Shown piece by piece: positions 16,991-25,202 of a stretch of 33,203 nucleotides of DNA. Position numbers and translations under genes: made by a program. Origin of the DNA: Bacillus hominis. Its GTDB lineage: Bacteria > Bacillota > Bacilli > Bacillales > Bacillaceae_G. The number at the start of each line of letters is the position of its first letter. Within the stretch, counting starts at the first letter, position 1. A model generated the notes under the pieces. The model saw only the letters and a program-made list of their open reading frames with translations. It did not search any database and had not been told where the DNA came from. The stretch spans positions 1 to 33,203 of the forward strand of contig NZ_BOQD01000158.1 of NCBI RefSeq assembly GCF_018332515.1, written 5' to 3'.

Positions 16991-19900
16991 TTGAGTTTTA
17001 ATATAAATAAATCGATTATTAAAGAAGTATGCGGAGAAACCTCATATAAAAGAGGAGAAGCTTATTATAAATCAAATAAAGTGATAGTGAGTCAATATGA
17101 TGAAGTTAAAGAGATTTGCGAGGCGACAGTAAAAGGGAACGAAGATTTTCATGTTACAGTAGAAAAAGCTAAAAAAGGTGATGTTGTTGCGAGATGTAGT
17201 TGTCCTTCGTTAGCTTCTTTTCAAACGTACTGTCAACATGTTGCGGCAGTATTGATACAAATAAATTATAATCAGCAAACGGGTGGAATGCTCCCCGCTA
17301 GTAGCGAAAACATGAGCGGAAATGATCAATTAACAAGTGGGATGTTTCAGTTGTTTGCAGATAAACCACTGAGACCAAAAAGTAAACAACATCGTTTTGA
17401 TACACGTGAAATACTTCATGTTGAATTTATTTGTACACCAGTAGTTACGAAACAAGGCGGGGCCCTTCTAGGAATGCAGCTGAAACTTGCCAAAACGTAT
17501 TTCGTAAATCAAATTAGAGAGTTTCTTTCTAAAGTGGAGAAAAGAGAAAATTTTAATTGTTCCAATGAATTTACATATACACCAGATGTACATAGCTTTA
17601 AACAAGATACAGATGCGATTATTCAGCAACTTATTAAAATGTATCACAATGAAAAAATGTATGAGGATGCGCTAGAAGTTCATGCGAAACAAGATGAGAG
17701 TATGATTTTAATACCACCAGCGTCTTGGACGGATATGCTTTCTTTACTTTCTAAAGTTGAGTGTGTGAGACTTAATCAAGATGGACAATCTTTTCATGGT
17801 CTACAAACTTCAAAAGGACTACTTCCTTTACAGTTTGAGTTTAATAAAGGGAGTAACGGTGGGTTTACACTTTATATTGATGGCTTACAACGAGTTGAGG
17901 TAATGGATACATATAGTTATGCTCTATTTGGAGGGAAGCTGTATCAGTTGAACACTGAGGATTGCAAGCGGCTTATCGAATTACAAAAAATGATGAATCG
18001 CTCTAGTAGTAACCAATTATATATTCCGGCGGATAAGATGGAATATTTCGTAGCGAAAGTTATACCAGGTTTAATGAAGTTAGGAACTGTGCGGATAGAT
18101 GAAGTAGTATCAGAGCGTGTTGAAACCCCCGTATTAAAAGCGAAATTATATTTAGATCGAGTTAAAAATCGCTTGTTAGCGGGTCTTGAATTTCACTATG
18201 GAAACGTCTTAATTAATCCACTAGAAGAAGATGGACAGCCGTCTGTTTTTAATCGTGATGAGAAAAAAGAAAAAGAGATTTTAGATATTATGAGTGAAAG
18301 TGCCTTTGCGAAAACGGAAGGCGGTTACTTTATGCATAATGAAGAAGCAGAGTACAATTTTTTATATCACGTCGTTCCAACATTAAAAGGTTTACTTGAT
18401 ATTTATGCGACGACAGCAATCAAATTACGAATTCATAAAGGGGACACAGCTCCTCTTATTAGAGTGAGAAGAAAAGAAAGAATAGATTGGTTGTCATTTC
18501 GCTTTGATATAAAAGGAATACCGGAAGCGGAAATTAAAGGGGTATTAGTGGCTCTTGAAGAGAAACGTAAATATTACCGATTAGCAAACGGTTCTTTATT
18601 ATCACTGGAGAGCAAAGAGTTTAATGAAATTAATCAGTTTGTAAAAGAATCGGGTATTCGAAAAGAATTTTTACATGGGGAAGAAGTGAATGTTCCGCTT
18701 ATTCGGAGTGTAAAATGGATGAACGGACTTCACGAAGGAAATGTTTTAAGTTTGGATGATTCTGTTCAAGAGTTAGTAGAAAATATTCAAAACCCGAAAA
18801 AATTGAAATTTGCTGTGCCAAATACTTTACATGCAGAAATGAGAGAGTATCAAGTGTATGGATTTGAGTGGATGAAAACACTCGCCTATTACCGTTTTGG
18901 AGGCATTTTAGCAGACGATATGGGGCTTGGGAAAACGCTGCAAAGTATTGCTTTTATAGATTCTGTCTTGCCGGAAGTTCGAGATAAGAAAATGCCCATA
19001 TTAGTCGTTTCTCCGTCATCTCTCGTCTATAACTGGCTTAGTGAATTGAAAAAATTCGCCCCTCATATTCGAGCGGTTATTGCAGATGGGAATCAAACTG
19101 AACGCCGTAAGATTTTAAAGGATATAACAGAATTTGATGTTGTAATTACGTCATATCCATTACTGAGAAGAGATATAAGGTTGTATGCAAAGCCGTTTCA
19201 TACACTGTTTCTTGATGAAGCACAGGCGTTTAAAAATCCTACAACGCAAACGGCAAGAGCAGTGAAAACAATTCAAGCTGAGTATCGTTTCGGACTAACG
19301 GGAACACCTGTAGAAAATTCATTAGAAGAACTATGGTCTATCTTTCATGTCGTTTTCCCAGAACTATTACCAGGAAGAAAAGAATTTGGTGATTTAAGAC
19401 GTGAAGATATAGCGAAGCGCGTAAAACCTTTCGTATTAAGACGATTGAAAGGGGACGTATTACAGGAGCTTCCAGATAAAATAGAACATTTACAGTCATC
19501 GGAGTTGTTACCAGATCAAAAGAGAATATATGCTGCTTATTTAGCGAAGTTAAGAGAAGAAACGTTAAAGCATTTAGACAAAGATACGTTACGTAAAAAT
19601 AAAATTAGAATTTTAGCTGGTTTAACGAGATTACGCCAAATTTGTAATCATCCCGCTTTATTCGTTGATGATTACAAAGGCAGTTCAGCTAAATTTGAAC
19701 AACTGTTAGAGATATTAGAGGAATGTAGAAGTACAGGGAAGAGAATTTTAATTTTTTCTCAATTTACGAAGATGCTTTCCATTATTGGTCGCGAACTAAA
19801 TCGTCAAGCAATTCCATACTTTTATTTAGACGGGAGTACACCGGCGGAGGAGCGTGTAGAGTTATGTGATCGTTTTAACGAAGGAGAAGGAGATTTATTT

Positions 19901-20197
19901 CTCATTTCTTTAAAAGCTGGTGGTACGGGTCTTAACTTAACTGGTGCAGATACAGTCATATTATACGATTTATGGTGGAATCCAGCTGTTGAACAACAAG
20001 CAGCGGATAGAGCATACCGAATGGGACAAAAAAATACGGTGCAAGTTATTAAGTTAGTAGCCCACGGAACAATTGAAGAGAAAATGCATGAACTACAAGA
20101 AACTAAGAAAAATTTAATTGCTGAAGTAATTGAACCAGGAGAAGGGAAATTATCCTCTATAACTGAGGAAGAAATTCGAGACATTCTTATGATTTAA
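16991..20197 (+). CDS. SWIM zinc finger / SNF2-family helicase (YwqA-like)
   Basis: A 1068-residue cytosolic ATP-dependent DNA translocase. The N-terminus has a SWIM zinc finger, CSCP...YCQH (about 69-86). A central SNF2-associated domain (about 130-560) follows, then the two RecA-like lobes: DDMGLGKT (motif I, about 642), DEAQ (motif II, about 741), GLTGTPVEN (motif III), and the C-terminal lobe with GSTPAEERV (about 946), SLKAGGTGLNL and QAADRAYRMGQ (motif VI). Size and order fit the bacterial SWIM-SNF2 group, of which B. subtilis YwqA is a member. TTG 16991 follows AAGGGGG by 7 nt. It has its own terminator downstream. Role is probably chromatin or RNA-polymerase remodelling or repair; nothing nearby indicates a defence island. 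Confidence 0.93.
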   Translation: MSFNINKSIIKEVCGETSYKRGEAYYKSNKVIVSQYDEVKEICEATVKGNEDFHVTVEKAKKGDVVARCSCPSLASFQTYCQHVAAVLIQINYNQQTGGMLPASSENMSGNDQLTSGMFQLFADKPLRPKSKQHRFDTREILHVEFICTPVVTKQGGALLGMQLKLAKTYFVNQIREFLSKVEKRENFNCSNEFTYTPDVHSFKQDTDAIIQQLIKMYHNEKMYEDALEVHAKQDESMILIPPASWTDMLSLLSKVECVRLNQDGQSFHGLQTSKGLLPLQFEFNKGSNGGFTLYIDGLQRVEVMDTYSYALFGGKLYQLNTEDCKRLIELQKMMNRSSSNQLYIPADKMEYFVAKVIPGLMKLGTVRIDEVVSERVETPVLKAKLYLDRVKNRLLAGLEFHYGNVLINPLEEDGQPSVFNRDEKKEKEILDIMSESAFAKTEGGYFMHNEEAEYNFLYHVVPTLKGLLDIYATTAIKLRIHKGDTAPLIRVRRKERIDWLSFRFDIKGIPEAEIKGVLVALEEKRKYYRLANGSLLSLESKEFNEINQFVKESGIRKEFLHGEEVNVPLIRSVKWMNGLHEGNVLSLDDSVQELVENIQNPKKLKFAVPNTLHAEMREYQVYGFEWMKTLAYYRFGGILADDMGLGKTLQSIAFIDSVLPEVRDKKMPILVVSPSSLVYNWLSELKKFAPHIRAVIADGNQTERRKILKDITEFDVVITSYPLLRRDIRLYAKPFHTLFLDEAQAFKNPTTQTARAVKTIQAEYRFGLTGTPVENSLEELWSIFHVVFPELLPGRKEFGDLRREDIAKRVKPFVLRRLKGDVLQELPDKIEHLQSSELLPDQKRIYAAYLAKLREETLKHLDKDTLRKNKIRILAGLTRLRQICNHPALFVDDYKGSSAKFEQLLEILEECRSTGKRILIFSQFTKMLSIIGRELNRQAIPYFYLDGSTPAEERVELCDRFNEGEGDLFLISLKAGGTGLNLTGADTVILYDLWWNPAVEQQAADRAYRMGQKNTVQVIKLVAHGTIEEKMHELQETKKNLIAEVIEPGEGKLSSITEEEIRDILMI

Positions 20198-20200
20198 TAT

Positions 20201-20242
20201 AAAAAAGCTATGCTTTCAAATTTATGAGAGCATAGCTTTTTT
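20201..20242 (+). terminator. Intrinsic terminator after SNF2 helicase gene
   Basis: AAAAAAGCTATGCT and AGCATAGCTTTTTT pair over 14 bp around a 14-nt loop, with a T-run on the plus strand. The symmetry means it could also serve the minus-strand small gene. Confidence 0.88.
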
Positions 20243-20298
20243 GTTGTAATAATTAAATTTTGTTTTGTGCAAAGTAAAGAAATCAAACGCTATTTAAA

Positions 20299-20433
20299 TT
20301 ACTTCTTTGTACCTTTACTTTTGTACGGTTTTGCAGCTGCCTTTTTCTTTGCACTTGATTGCCAACGGTTCCATCCTTTACTTCCTGTACCTTGTCCTAC
20401 ACCTTTTTTCGGTTTTGCTTTCGTTTTACTCAT
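20299..20433 (-). CDS. Small basic protein, 44 aa (DUF3934-like)
   Basis: A 44-residue, very basic protein beginning MSKTKAKPKKGVGQGTG and ending in KPYKSKGTKK, with a central SKGWNRWQSSAKKKAAAKP. I associate this Lys/Gly-rich pattern with the short Bacillus family DUF3934, from memory. ATG 20433 follows GGAG by 9 nt. There are no Cys and no hydrophobic stretch; nucleic acid or ribosome binding is possible from the charge alone. It is divergent from the helicase gene and has no partner in an operon. Confidence 0.7.
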   Translation of the reverse strand: MSKTKAKPKKGVGQGTGSKGWNRWQSSAKKKAAAKPYKSKGTKK

Positions 20434-20593
20434 ATGATCACTCCGTTATATAAAAAATCTGATTTGATAATAGCCAATGTTTTAGAAAAATACTATCGAT
20501 AAATGACTATGTTTGCTTTAAGTAAAAACAAACTGCTTGAATGCTATAGTATATCATGAAATTGCGAGTAAACTGAAAGGAATTACAAATAAA

Positions 20594-20710
20594 ATGAAAA
20601 TAATAAGAAATACTGCGGATTCTATTTTTCGAACGATCACATTATTGGTTGTGTATATGTTAGTTTCAGTTAGTGAAATGTTTTTTGGATTGAAGAGACA
20701 AAGGAAATAA
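20594..20710 (+). CDS. Small membrane peptide, 38 aa
   Basis: A 38-codon ORF starts at ATG 20594, preceded at about 12 nt by AAAGGA. The product begins MKIIRNTADSIFRT, has one hydrophobic helix (ITLLVVYMLVSVSEMFFGL) and ends KRQRK, giving positive charge on both flanks. It lies alone between the helicase region and the asparagine T-box. No family is recognised. The amphipathic, single-helix design fits small Bacillus membrane proteins, but chance ORFs of this size occur. Confidence 0.45.
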   Translation: MKIIRNTADSIFRTITLLVVYMLVSVSEMFFGLKRQRK

Positions 20711-20779
20711 AAATGTTATATTAAGAACAGTCGGTAAAGACATAAAATAAAGAATTGAAAAATATTTTAAAACTTTTTG

Positions 20780-20807
20780 TTGACTTTATCTATTTTTTGT
20801 ATAGAAT
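20780..20807 (+). promoter_or_regulatory. Promoter of the T-box/asparagine synthetase transcript
   Basis: TTGACT (20780-20785) and TAGAAT (20802-20807) are 16 bp apart, placing the start near 20814, just ahead of the T-box stem I. Confidence 0.6.
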
Positions 20808-20821
20808 AATCATTAATAAAA

Positions 20822-21127
20822 TGTTTCAGAGATGTGACAACAAAACGACTATGAAAGGACGAGTAGTAGTAGGATGTAGTCTAAGCGAGTCAGGGTTGGT
20901 GTGAGCCTGATACGAAGCCTATTATGAAGAACCTCCTGGAGTTGCTAACCGAAATCCTTTATAGGAAAGTAGACTTAGCCGGGTACTTCGCCGTTACAAG
21001 AAGAGCAGTATCGAGATGTTTTATCTCCGTACTGTATAAGTGAGCAACCTCTGTTGCTAATTTGGGTGGTACCGCGGAACCAAAGCCTTTCGTCCCAGTT
21101 TTTTGGGGAAGAAGGGCTTTTTTTGTT
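20822..21127 (+). promoter_or_regulatory. T-box leader, asparagine-specific
   Basis: The leader shows the stem I pattern (GGACGAGTAGTA, then the apical AGGGTTGGTGTGAGCC), a specifier AAC codon (Asn) at 20930-20932 in GAAGAACCTCC, and the T-box GGGTGGTACCGCGG (21064-21077). A terminator follows, pairing AAAGCCTTTCGTCCC with GGGGAAGAAGGGCTTT and ending in a T-run near 21125. Uncharged tRNA-Asn should stabilise the antiterminator and allow transcription of the asparagine synthetase gene. The specifier agrees with the downstream gene. Confidence 0.93.
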
Positions 21128-21170
21128 GGCTTCTTTTCACAACATCCAAACATTTTAGGAGGAAACCACC

Positions 21171-22154
21171 ATGTATCAATCATTAATGACAGTAAGAGAG
21201 ACTCAAATCGCAATTAAGGAAGTTAAAACATTTTTCGAGGACCAATTAGCAAAACGCCTTGAACTATTCCGCGTATCTGCACCATTATTCGTAACGAAAA
21301 AATCAGGATTAAACGATCATCTAAACGGTGTAGAACGTCCAATTGAATTTGATATGTTACATTCAGGAGAAGAGTTAGAAATTGTTCATTCACTAGCGAA
21401 GTGGAAAAGGTTTGCATTACATGAGTATGGGTATGAAGCTGGTGAAGGTTTATATACAAACATGAACGCGATTCGTCGCGATGAAGAACTAGATGCAACA
21501 CATTCCATTTACGTTGACCAATGGGATTGGGAAAAAATTGTTCAAAAAGAATGGCGCACTGTCGAATACTTGCAAGAAACAGTACGAACAATTTATGGAA
21601 TATTCAAAGATTTAGAAGACCACTTATTTGAAAAGTATCCGTTCCTTGGAAAGTATTTACCAGAAGATGTTGTTTTCATTACTTCCCAAGAGCTAGAAGA
21701 TAAATATCCAGAATTAACGCCGAAAGATCGTGAACATGCAATTGCGAAAGAACACGGTGCAGTCTTTATTATCGGAATTGGTGATGCACTCCGTTCAGGT
21801 GAAAAACACGATGGACGTGCAGCTGACTATGACGATTGGAAATTAAACGGTGACATTTTATTCTGGCATCCAGTATTACAAGCTTCGTTCGAATTATCAT
21901 CAATGGGAATTCGTGTTGATAGTAAATCACTTGATGAGCAGTTAACGAAAACTGGTGATGACTTTAAACGTGAGTATGATTTCCATAAAGGTATATTAGA
22001 AGATGTACTACCATTAACAATTGGCGGTGGTATTGGACAATCAAGAATGTGCATGTACTTCTTACGTAAAGCGCATATCGGTGAAGTTCAATCTTCTGTA
22101 TGGCCTGACGATTTACGCGAAGCTTGCAAGAAAGAAAACATTCATCTGTTTTAA
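21171..22154 (+). CDS. asnA: Aspartate-ammonia ligase (ammonia-dependent asparagine synthetase)
   Basis: The 327-residue cytosolic enzyme makes asparagine from aspartate, ammonia and ATP (to AMP and PPi). The fold is related to class II aminoacyl-tRNA synthetases. Visible signatures include the N-terminal [25 protein letters not shown]-type segment ([11 protein letters not shown]) and the C-terminal class II motif [20 protein letters not shown]. Length equals that of typical AsnA. ATG 21171 follows a perfect AGGAGG by 8 nt. Control is by the asparagine T-box upstream; a terminator follows closely, so the gene is monocistronic. Confidence 0.97.
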   Translation: MYQSLMTVRETQIAIKEVKTFFEDQLAKRLELFRVSAPLFVTKKSGLNDHLNGVERPIEFDMLHSGEELEIVHSLAKWKRFALHEYGYEAGEGLYTNMNAIRRDEELDATHSIYVDQWDWEKIVQKEWRTVEYLQETVRTIYGIFKDLEDHLFEKYPFLGKYLPEDVVFITSQELEDKYPELTPKDREHAIAKEHGAVFIIGIGDALRSGEKHDGRAADYDDWKLNGDILFWHPVLQASFELSSMGIRVDSKSLDEQLTKTGDDFKREYDFHKGILEDVLPLTIGGGIGQSRMCMYFLRKAHIGEVQSSVWPDDLREACKKENIHLF

Positions 22155-22165
22155 TATAAGTGTGG

Positions 22166-22206
22166 GGGAGAGTAGCTGTGTAATAAGAGCTACTCTCCCT
22201 TTTTTA
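22166..22206 (+). terminator. Intrinsic terminator after asparagine synthetase gene
   Basis: GGGAGAGTAGCT and AGCTACTCTCCC form a 12-bp stem with a 10-nt loop, followed by TTTTTT. Confidence 0.93.
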
Positions 22207-22375
22207 CTCTGATGTGAAAAAAGTTATTTTGAATGAATATAGATCGTTTTTTCAAGGAAAAGAGCGAAAGTGTATATGTGATAAGAAATAAGTAGAGTCA
22301 TTTATATTTCCTAGGAAAGGGTATAACGAATAACTTAATTGTTTTATAATGATTTTCGGATATCGATAACAAGAT

Positions 22376-22421
22376 AAAAAGCTGTCTGCATAGAGTTTTA
22401 AAATTCTATGTGAACAGCTTT
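22376..22421 (-). terminator. Terminator of the aspartokinase gene
   Basis: On the minus strand AAAGCTGT and ACAGCTTT enclose an inner stem CATAGA/TCTATG and are followed by TTTTATC. It lies 60 nt after the aspartokinase stop. Between this hairpin and the asparagine synthetase terminator (22207-22375) I see no gene. Confidence 0.75.
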
Positions 22422-22480
22422 CTATTTATATAGGAAGGAAATAGATTAATATAATTTGTTGTAAGTTTTACCGGCGGAAA

Positions 22481-22975
22481 TTAAATCATTTGCACTAAAG
22501 GTTCAATTTTCGCCATAAATGATTGATGAAGGGCTTCAACACCATCTACTAAATGAAGGCGATCAATGACAACGGAAACTTTAATTTCAGATGTACTTAC
22601 CATTTTAATATGAATACCTTCTTCTTTTAAAGTAGTGAACATATTCGCAGCGACACCTGGATTAGATACCATACCTGATCCTACAATTGATACTTTCGCT
22701 AAATGATTTTCATGTTCTACAGATTCATAGTGAAGTGCTTCTTGGTTTTGTTCCAATACTTCTAATGTTTCTCTTAAATCATTAGAATGGATCGAGAAGG
22801 AGAGGTGAACAGTTCCTTCATTTGTAATACTTTGAATAATAATATCTACATTAATATGTGCTGCTGCTAATGTAGAGAAAACTGTTGAAAGTGCACCTTG
22901 TTCTAATCCTTTAATTGTGACGCGTGTAATATTATCCTCAAATGCAATACCTTTAACGATTGATTGTTGTTCCAT
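22481..22975 (-). CDS. lysC: Internal in-frame start: aspartokinase beta subunit (164 aa)
   Basis: Codon 246 of the aspartokinase gene is an ATG (22975-22973) preceded at 8 nt by AAGGGGAG (22984-22991), a much better ribosome site than chance would give inside a coding region. The product would start MEQQSIVKGIAFEDN and contain only the two ACT domains. In B. subtilis a separately initiated beta subunit of nearly the same size is established for LysC, so the same overlap is expected here. Confidence 0.8.
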   Translation of the reverse strand: MEQQSIVKGIAFEDNITRVTIKGLEQGALSTVFSTLAAAHINVDIIIQSITNEGTVHLSFSIHSNDLRETLEVLEQNQEALHYESVEHENHLAKVSIVGSGMVSNPGVAANMFTTLKEEGIHIKMVSTSEIKVSVVIDRLHLVDGVEALHQSFMAKIEPLVQMI

Positions 22976-23710
22976 GTTACATTCTCCCCTTACAATTGTT
23001 CCATTTTCTTGTTCCATGCTTGATCGTACTTCTAAAACTACATTATGATTTTTAGCAAATTCAACAGCGCGTGGGTGTAATACACCAGCACCGAGATTTG
23101 CAAGCTCTAACATTTCGTCATAAGAAATTTCATCTAATTTATAAGCATCTTGTACAACTCGTGGATCAGTCGTATATACGCCGGTCACATCCGTATAAAT
23201 ATCACATTTTTTTGCTTTTAGTGCCGCAGCTAATGCGACAGCAGTCGTATCGGAGCCACCGCGGCCAAGTGTGGTAATTTCATTTTCTTCACTTACTCCT
23301 TGGAAACCAGCTACTATAACAATCGTGCCTTCAGTAAGGTAAGACTGAATACGACCAATATTAATATCAGTAATCCGTGCACTATTATGTACAGATTCTG
23401 TCGTAATACCAGCTTGCCATCCTGTTAATGAAATTGCGTTATAACCTTTTGTTTGTAGTGCCATTGTTAATAATGAAATGGTTACTTGTTCTCCGGTAGA
23501 TAGGAGCATATCCATTTCACGTTTACTTGGATTTTCAGTAATAGCGTTAGCAAGTGCTACAAGTTCATCCGTACTTTTTCCCATTGCTGAAACGACAGAG
23601 ACAATGCTATGTCCTCGTTCATATTCTTCAATAATTAAATTTGCTACATGTTGAATGCGTTCAACACTTCCGACAGAAGTACCACCAAATTTTTGTACAA
23701 TCGTTTCCAT
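22481..23710 (-). CDS. lysC: Aspartokinase (lysine-responsive type), alpha subunit
   Basis: The 409-residue enzyme phosphorylates aspartate, the first step toward lysine, diaminopimelate, threonine and methionine. The N-terminal kinase domain has the signature VQKFGGTSVGS, the loop STGEQVTISL and GRGGSDTTAVALAAAL. Two ACT domains occupy about 265-405 (RVTIKGLEQGALSTVFSTLA; KVSIVGSGMVSNPGVAANMF). ATG 23710 follows GAAGGAA. Length and arrangement match B. subtilis LysC (aspartokinase II), which is lysine-inhibited and consists of alpha and beta chains made from the same gene. The upstream lysine riboswitch supports that assignment. Confidence 0.95.
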   Translation of the reverse strand: METIVQKFGGTSVGSVERIQHVANLIIEEYERGHSIVSVVSAMGKSTDELVALANAITENPSKREMDMLLSTGEQVTISLLTMALQTKGYNAISLTGWQAGITTESVHNSARITDINIGRIQSYLTEGTIVIVAGFQGVSEENEITTLGRGGSDTTAVALAAALKAKKCDIYTDVTGVYTTDPRVVQDAYKLDEISYDEMLELANLGAGVLHPRAVEFAKNHNVVLEVRSSMEQENGTIVRGECNMEQQSIVKGIAFEDNITRVTIKGLEQGALSTVFSTLAAAHINVDIIIQSITNEGTVHLSFSIHSNDLRETLEVLEQNQEALHYESVEHENHLAKVSIVGSGMVSNPGVAANMFTTLKEEGIHIKMVSTSEIKVSVVIDRLHLVDGVEALHQSFMAKIEPLVQMI

Positions 23711-23796
23711 TACGAATTCCTTCTTTCGTCCATTTTTAAGAATAGATTAGGACATATATAAATCCCAATATTCCTGTAGTTACCAGAGAAAAAACA

Positions 23797-23828
23797 AAAA
23801 ACACCATCTCAAATAAGTGAGGATGGTG
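23797..23828 (-). terminator. Riboswitch-linked terminator before the aspartokinase gene
   Basis: On the minus strand CACCAT, a bulged C, CTCA, a short loop, TGAG and ATGGTG are followed by TTTTTTGTTTTTT. It lies about 90 nt upstream of the aspartokinase start, downstream of the lysine aptamer, and is the probable expression platform. Confidence 0.85.
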
Positions 23829-23876
23829 CTGTTACAGGAAAAGGGAAACAGAAAACGGAGCTAATAAAAAAACCGC

Positions 23877-23914
23877 CAAAAAAGGAATATCATAAAAAAT
23901 GATATCTCTTTTTT
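23877..23914 (-). promoter_or_regulatory. Second hairpin between lysine aptamer and main terminator
   Basis: On the minus strand a run of A, GAGATATCA, a T-rich loop, TGATATTCC and a run of T form an imperfect stem of about 15 bp ending in six T. It starts right after the aptamer P1 stem. It may be a first weak terminator or part of the antiterminator. Confidence 0.45.
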
Positions 23915-23916
23915 GT

Positions 23917-24093
23917 AGATAGCTCTTCATACATACACGTTTGTACATATGACAGTTCTGTTTCTATTCGAAAACAGCCCCAATTGATAAATACAGAGAA
24001 ATTTATCGATTTCGGCAACACTTCCTTTCACCTAATTTCATAGACATCTCTGTGTCTCCATTAGAATACTCATAAGTATTGCAACCTCTATCT
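23917..24093 (-). promoter_or_regulatory. Lysine riboswitch (L box) aptamer
   Basis: Reading the minus strand, P1 is closed by GATAG (24092-24088) and CTATC (23922-23918). Inside are conserved L-box segments: GATAGAGGTTGC, GAGTA, GGTGAAAGGAAGTGTTGCCG, ATTGGGGCTG and GAAGAGCTATC. Lysine binding should favour the downstream terminator and switch off aspartokinase synthesis. Confidence 0.93.
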
Positions 24094-24146
24094 CACGTTT
24101 TAGGCGAGAGTGTTTGAATTATGAAGTTGTTGGTAACATTTGTTTT

Positions 24147-24175
24147 ATAATAATTCAAATTTTTTGGAGAATCAA
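24147..24175 (-). promoter_or_regulatory. Promoter of the lysine riboswitch transcript
   Basis: On the minus strand TTGATT (24170-24175) and TATTAT (24147-24152) are separated by 17 bp, about 45 nt before the aptamer. Confidence 0.65.
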
Positions 24176-24289
24176 GTGTTTTATATATTTTTTAAAATTC
24201 TTTCTTTTTTACAAAGAAGTTTGTGAAAAATGTAGCAAAATAAATTCATTGCATGTACATTAAAAATATAGTACTTAGGAGGTGGGGGA

Positions 24290-25198
24290 ATGAGTAAGAA
24301 AAAGCCTATTTACGTTGCAACAGAAATGAAAACAACAATGGAAAAACTATGGGAATATACACAAGAACCAGACATACATACAGAGTGGGATGCTCGCTTT
24401 ACTGAAATTTCGTATTTAGAGAAAAAAGAAGGAGAACCGCAGCAGTTTTTATATAAAACAAAGATCGGATTTGGACTTGAAATAGCTGGGGAAGGTGAAT
24501 CGATAGGTGAAATAAGAAAAGAAACTGGTGAAAGAATTTCTTCTTTGAAATTTTGGACAGATAATACATTATCACTTATACAAATAGGGCGTGGTTATTG
24601 GAAGTATACACCGAATAAAGAATACATTCATTTTGAAACGCAATATGATTATGATACGAGATTTGGTCGTATAGGAAATGTAATTGATTCATATATTTTT
24701 CGACCTTTATTAGGATGGGCGACTGCTTGGAGCTTTGATGCCCTCAAATTATGGTTAGAAAAGGGGCTTCATCCTAGTTTGCTAATTAAAAGAACGATTA
24801 CGTATTGGCTCGTTTGTTTTTTATTTGCTTTCGTATGGTTATATCAAGGCATAGTACCGAAAGTTATGTTTACTCATTCAGAAGAAATAAAGATGCTTTC
24901 TGTACTAATTGGGTCATATGAAAGTAGTGTGTTTATACTTAAAATAATTGGGGTGTTAGAAATTATTTTTGGTGTCATATGGCTATTGCCACTTCCAAAA
25001 CGAAAATTATTTATATTACATATTTTTATGTTAATAGTCTTAATAATAGCAGCAGGTTTTACGAATATCACAAGCTTTACAGAACCGTTTAATCCAATTA
25101 CATTAAACGTTCTACTTATGGGGGTATCGATTGTCGGTTATATAAATAGTTTTGATTTACCGAGTGCAAAAAATTGCAAGAGGACGAGAAAGGGATAA
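24290..25198 (+). CDS. SRPBCC-like domain fused to DoxX-like membrane domain (YndG-like)
   Basis: A 302-residue protein. Residues 1 to about 155 look like a START/SRPBCC (polyketide-cyclase-like) fold: VATEMKTTMEKLWEYTQEPD, an aromatic-rich centre and a closing helix DALKLWLEKGLHP. Residues about 165-290 contain four hydrophobic helices resembling the DoxX-like family. ATG 24290 follows AGGAGG by 7 nt. The next gene begins 4 nt after the stop. Order and families recall B. subtilis yndG-yndH-yndJ, known to me only as an uncharacterised membrane cluster. Function is unknown; lipid or isoprenoid handling is a guess from the SRPBCC pocket. Confidence 0.75.
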   Translation: MSKKKPIYVATEMKTTMEKLWEYTQEPDIHTEWDARFTEISYLEKKEGEPQQFLYKTKIGFGLEIAGEGESIGEIRKETGERISSLKFWTDNTLSLIQIGRGYWKYTPNKEYIHFETQYDYDTRFGRIGNVIDSYIFRPLLGWATAWSFDALKLWLEKGLHPSLLIKRTITYWLVCFLFAFVWLYQGIVPKVMFTHSEEIKMLSVLIGSYESSVFILKIIGVLEIIFGVIWLLPLPKRKLFILHIFMLIVLIIAAGFTNITSFTEPFNPITLNVLLMGVSIVGYINSFDLPSAKNCKRTRKG

Positions 25199-25202
25199 GT
25201 GT

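Noticed and set aside
19822-20184. 120-codon open frame on the minus strand inside the helicase gene
   Set aside because: Lies antisense to conserved helicase motifs, has no ribosome site and looks like a shadow frame.
16991-20197. SNF2 helicase as part of a phage-defence system
   Set aside because: The SWIM-SNF2 architecture is a common housekeeping type in Bacillus and no nuclease, methylase or other defence partner is adjacent.
20959-21213. 84-codon minus-strand frame across the T-box and start of the asparagine synthetase gene
   Set aside because: Overlaps a structured RNA with known conserved elements; no ribosome site.
22021-22212. 63-codon plus-strand frame across the end of the asparagine synthetase gene
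   Set aside because: Out of frame with the conserved C-terminal motif and runs into the terminator; shadow.
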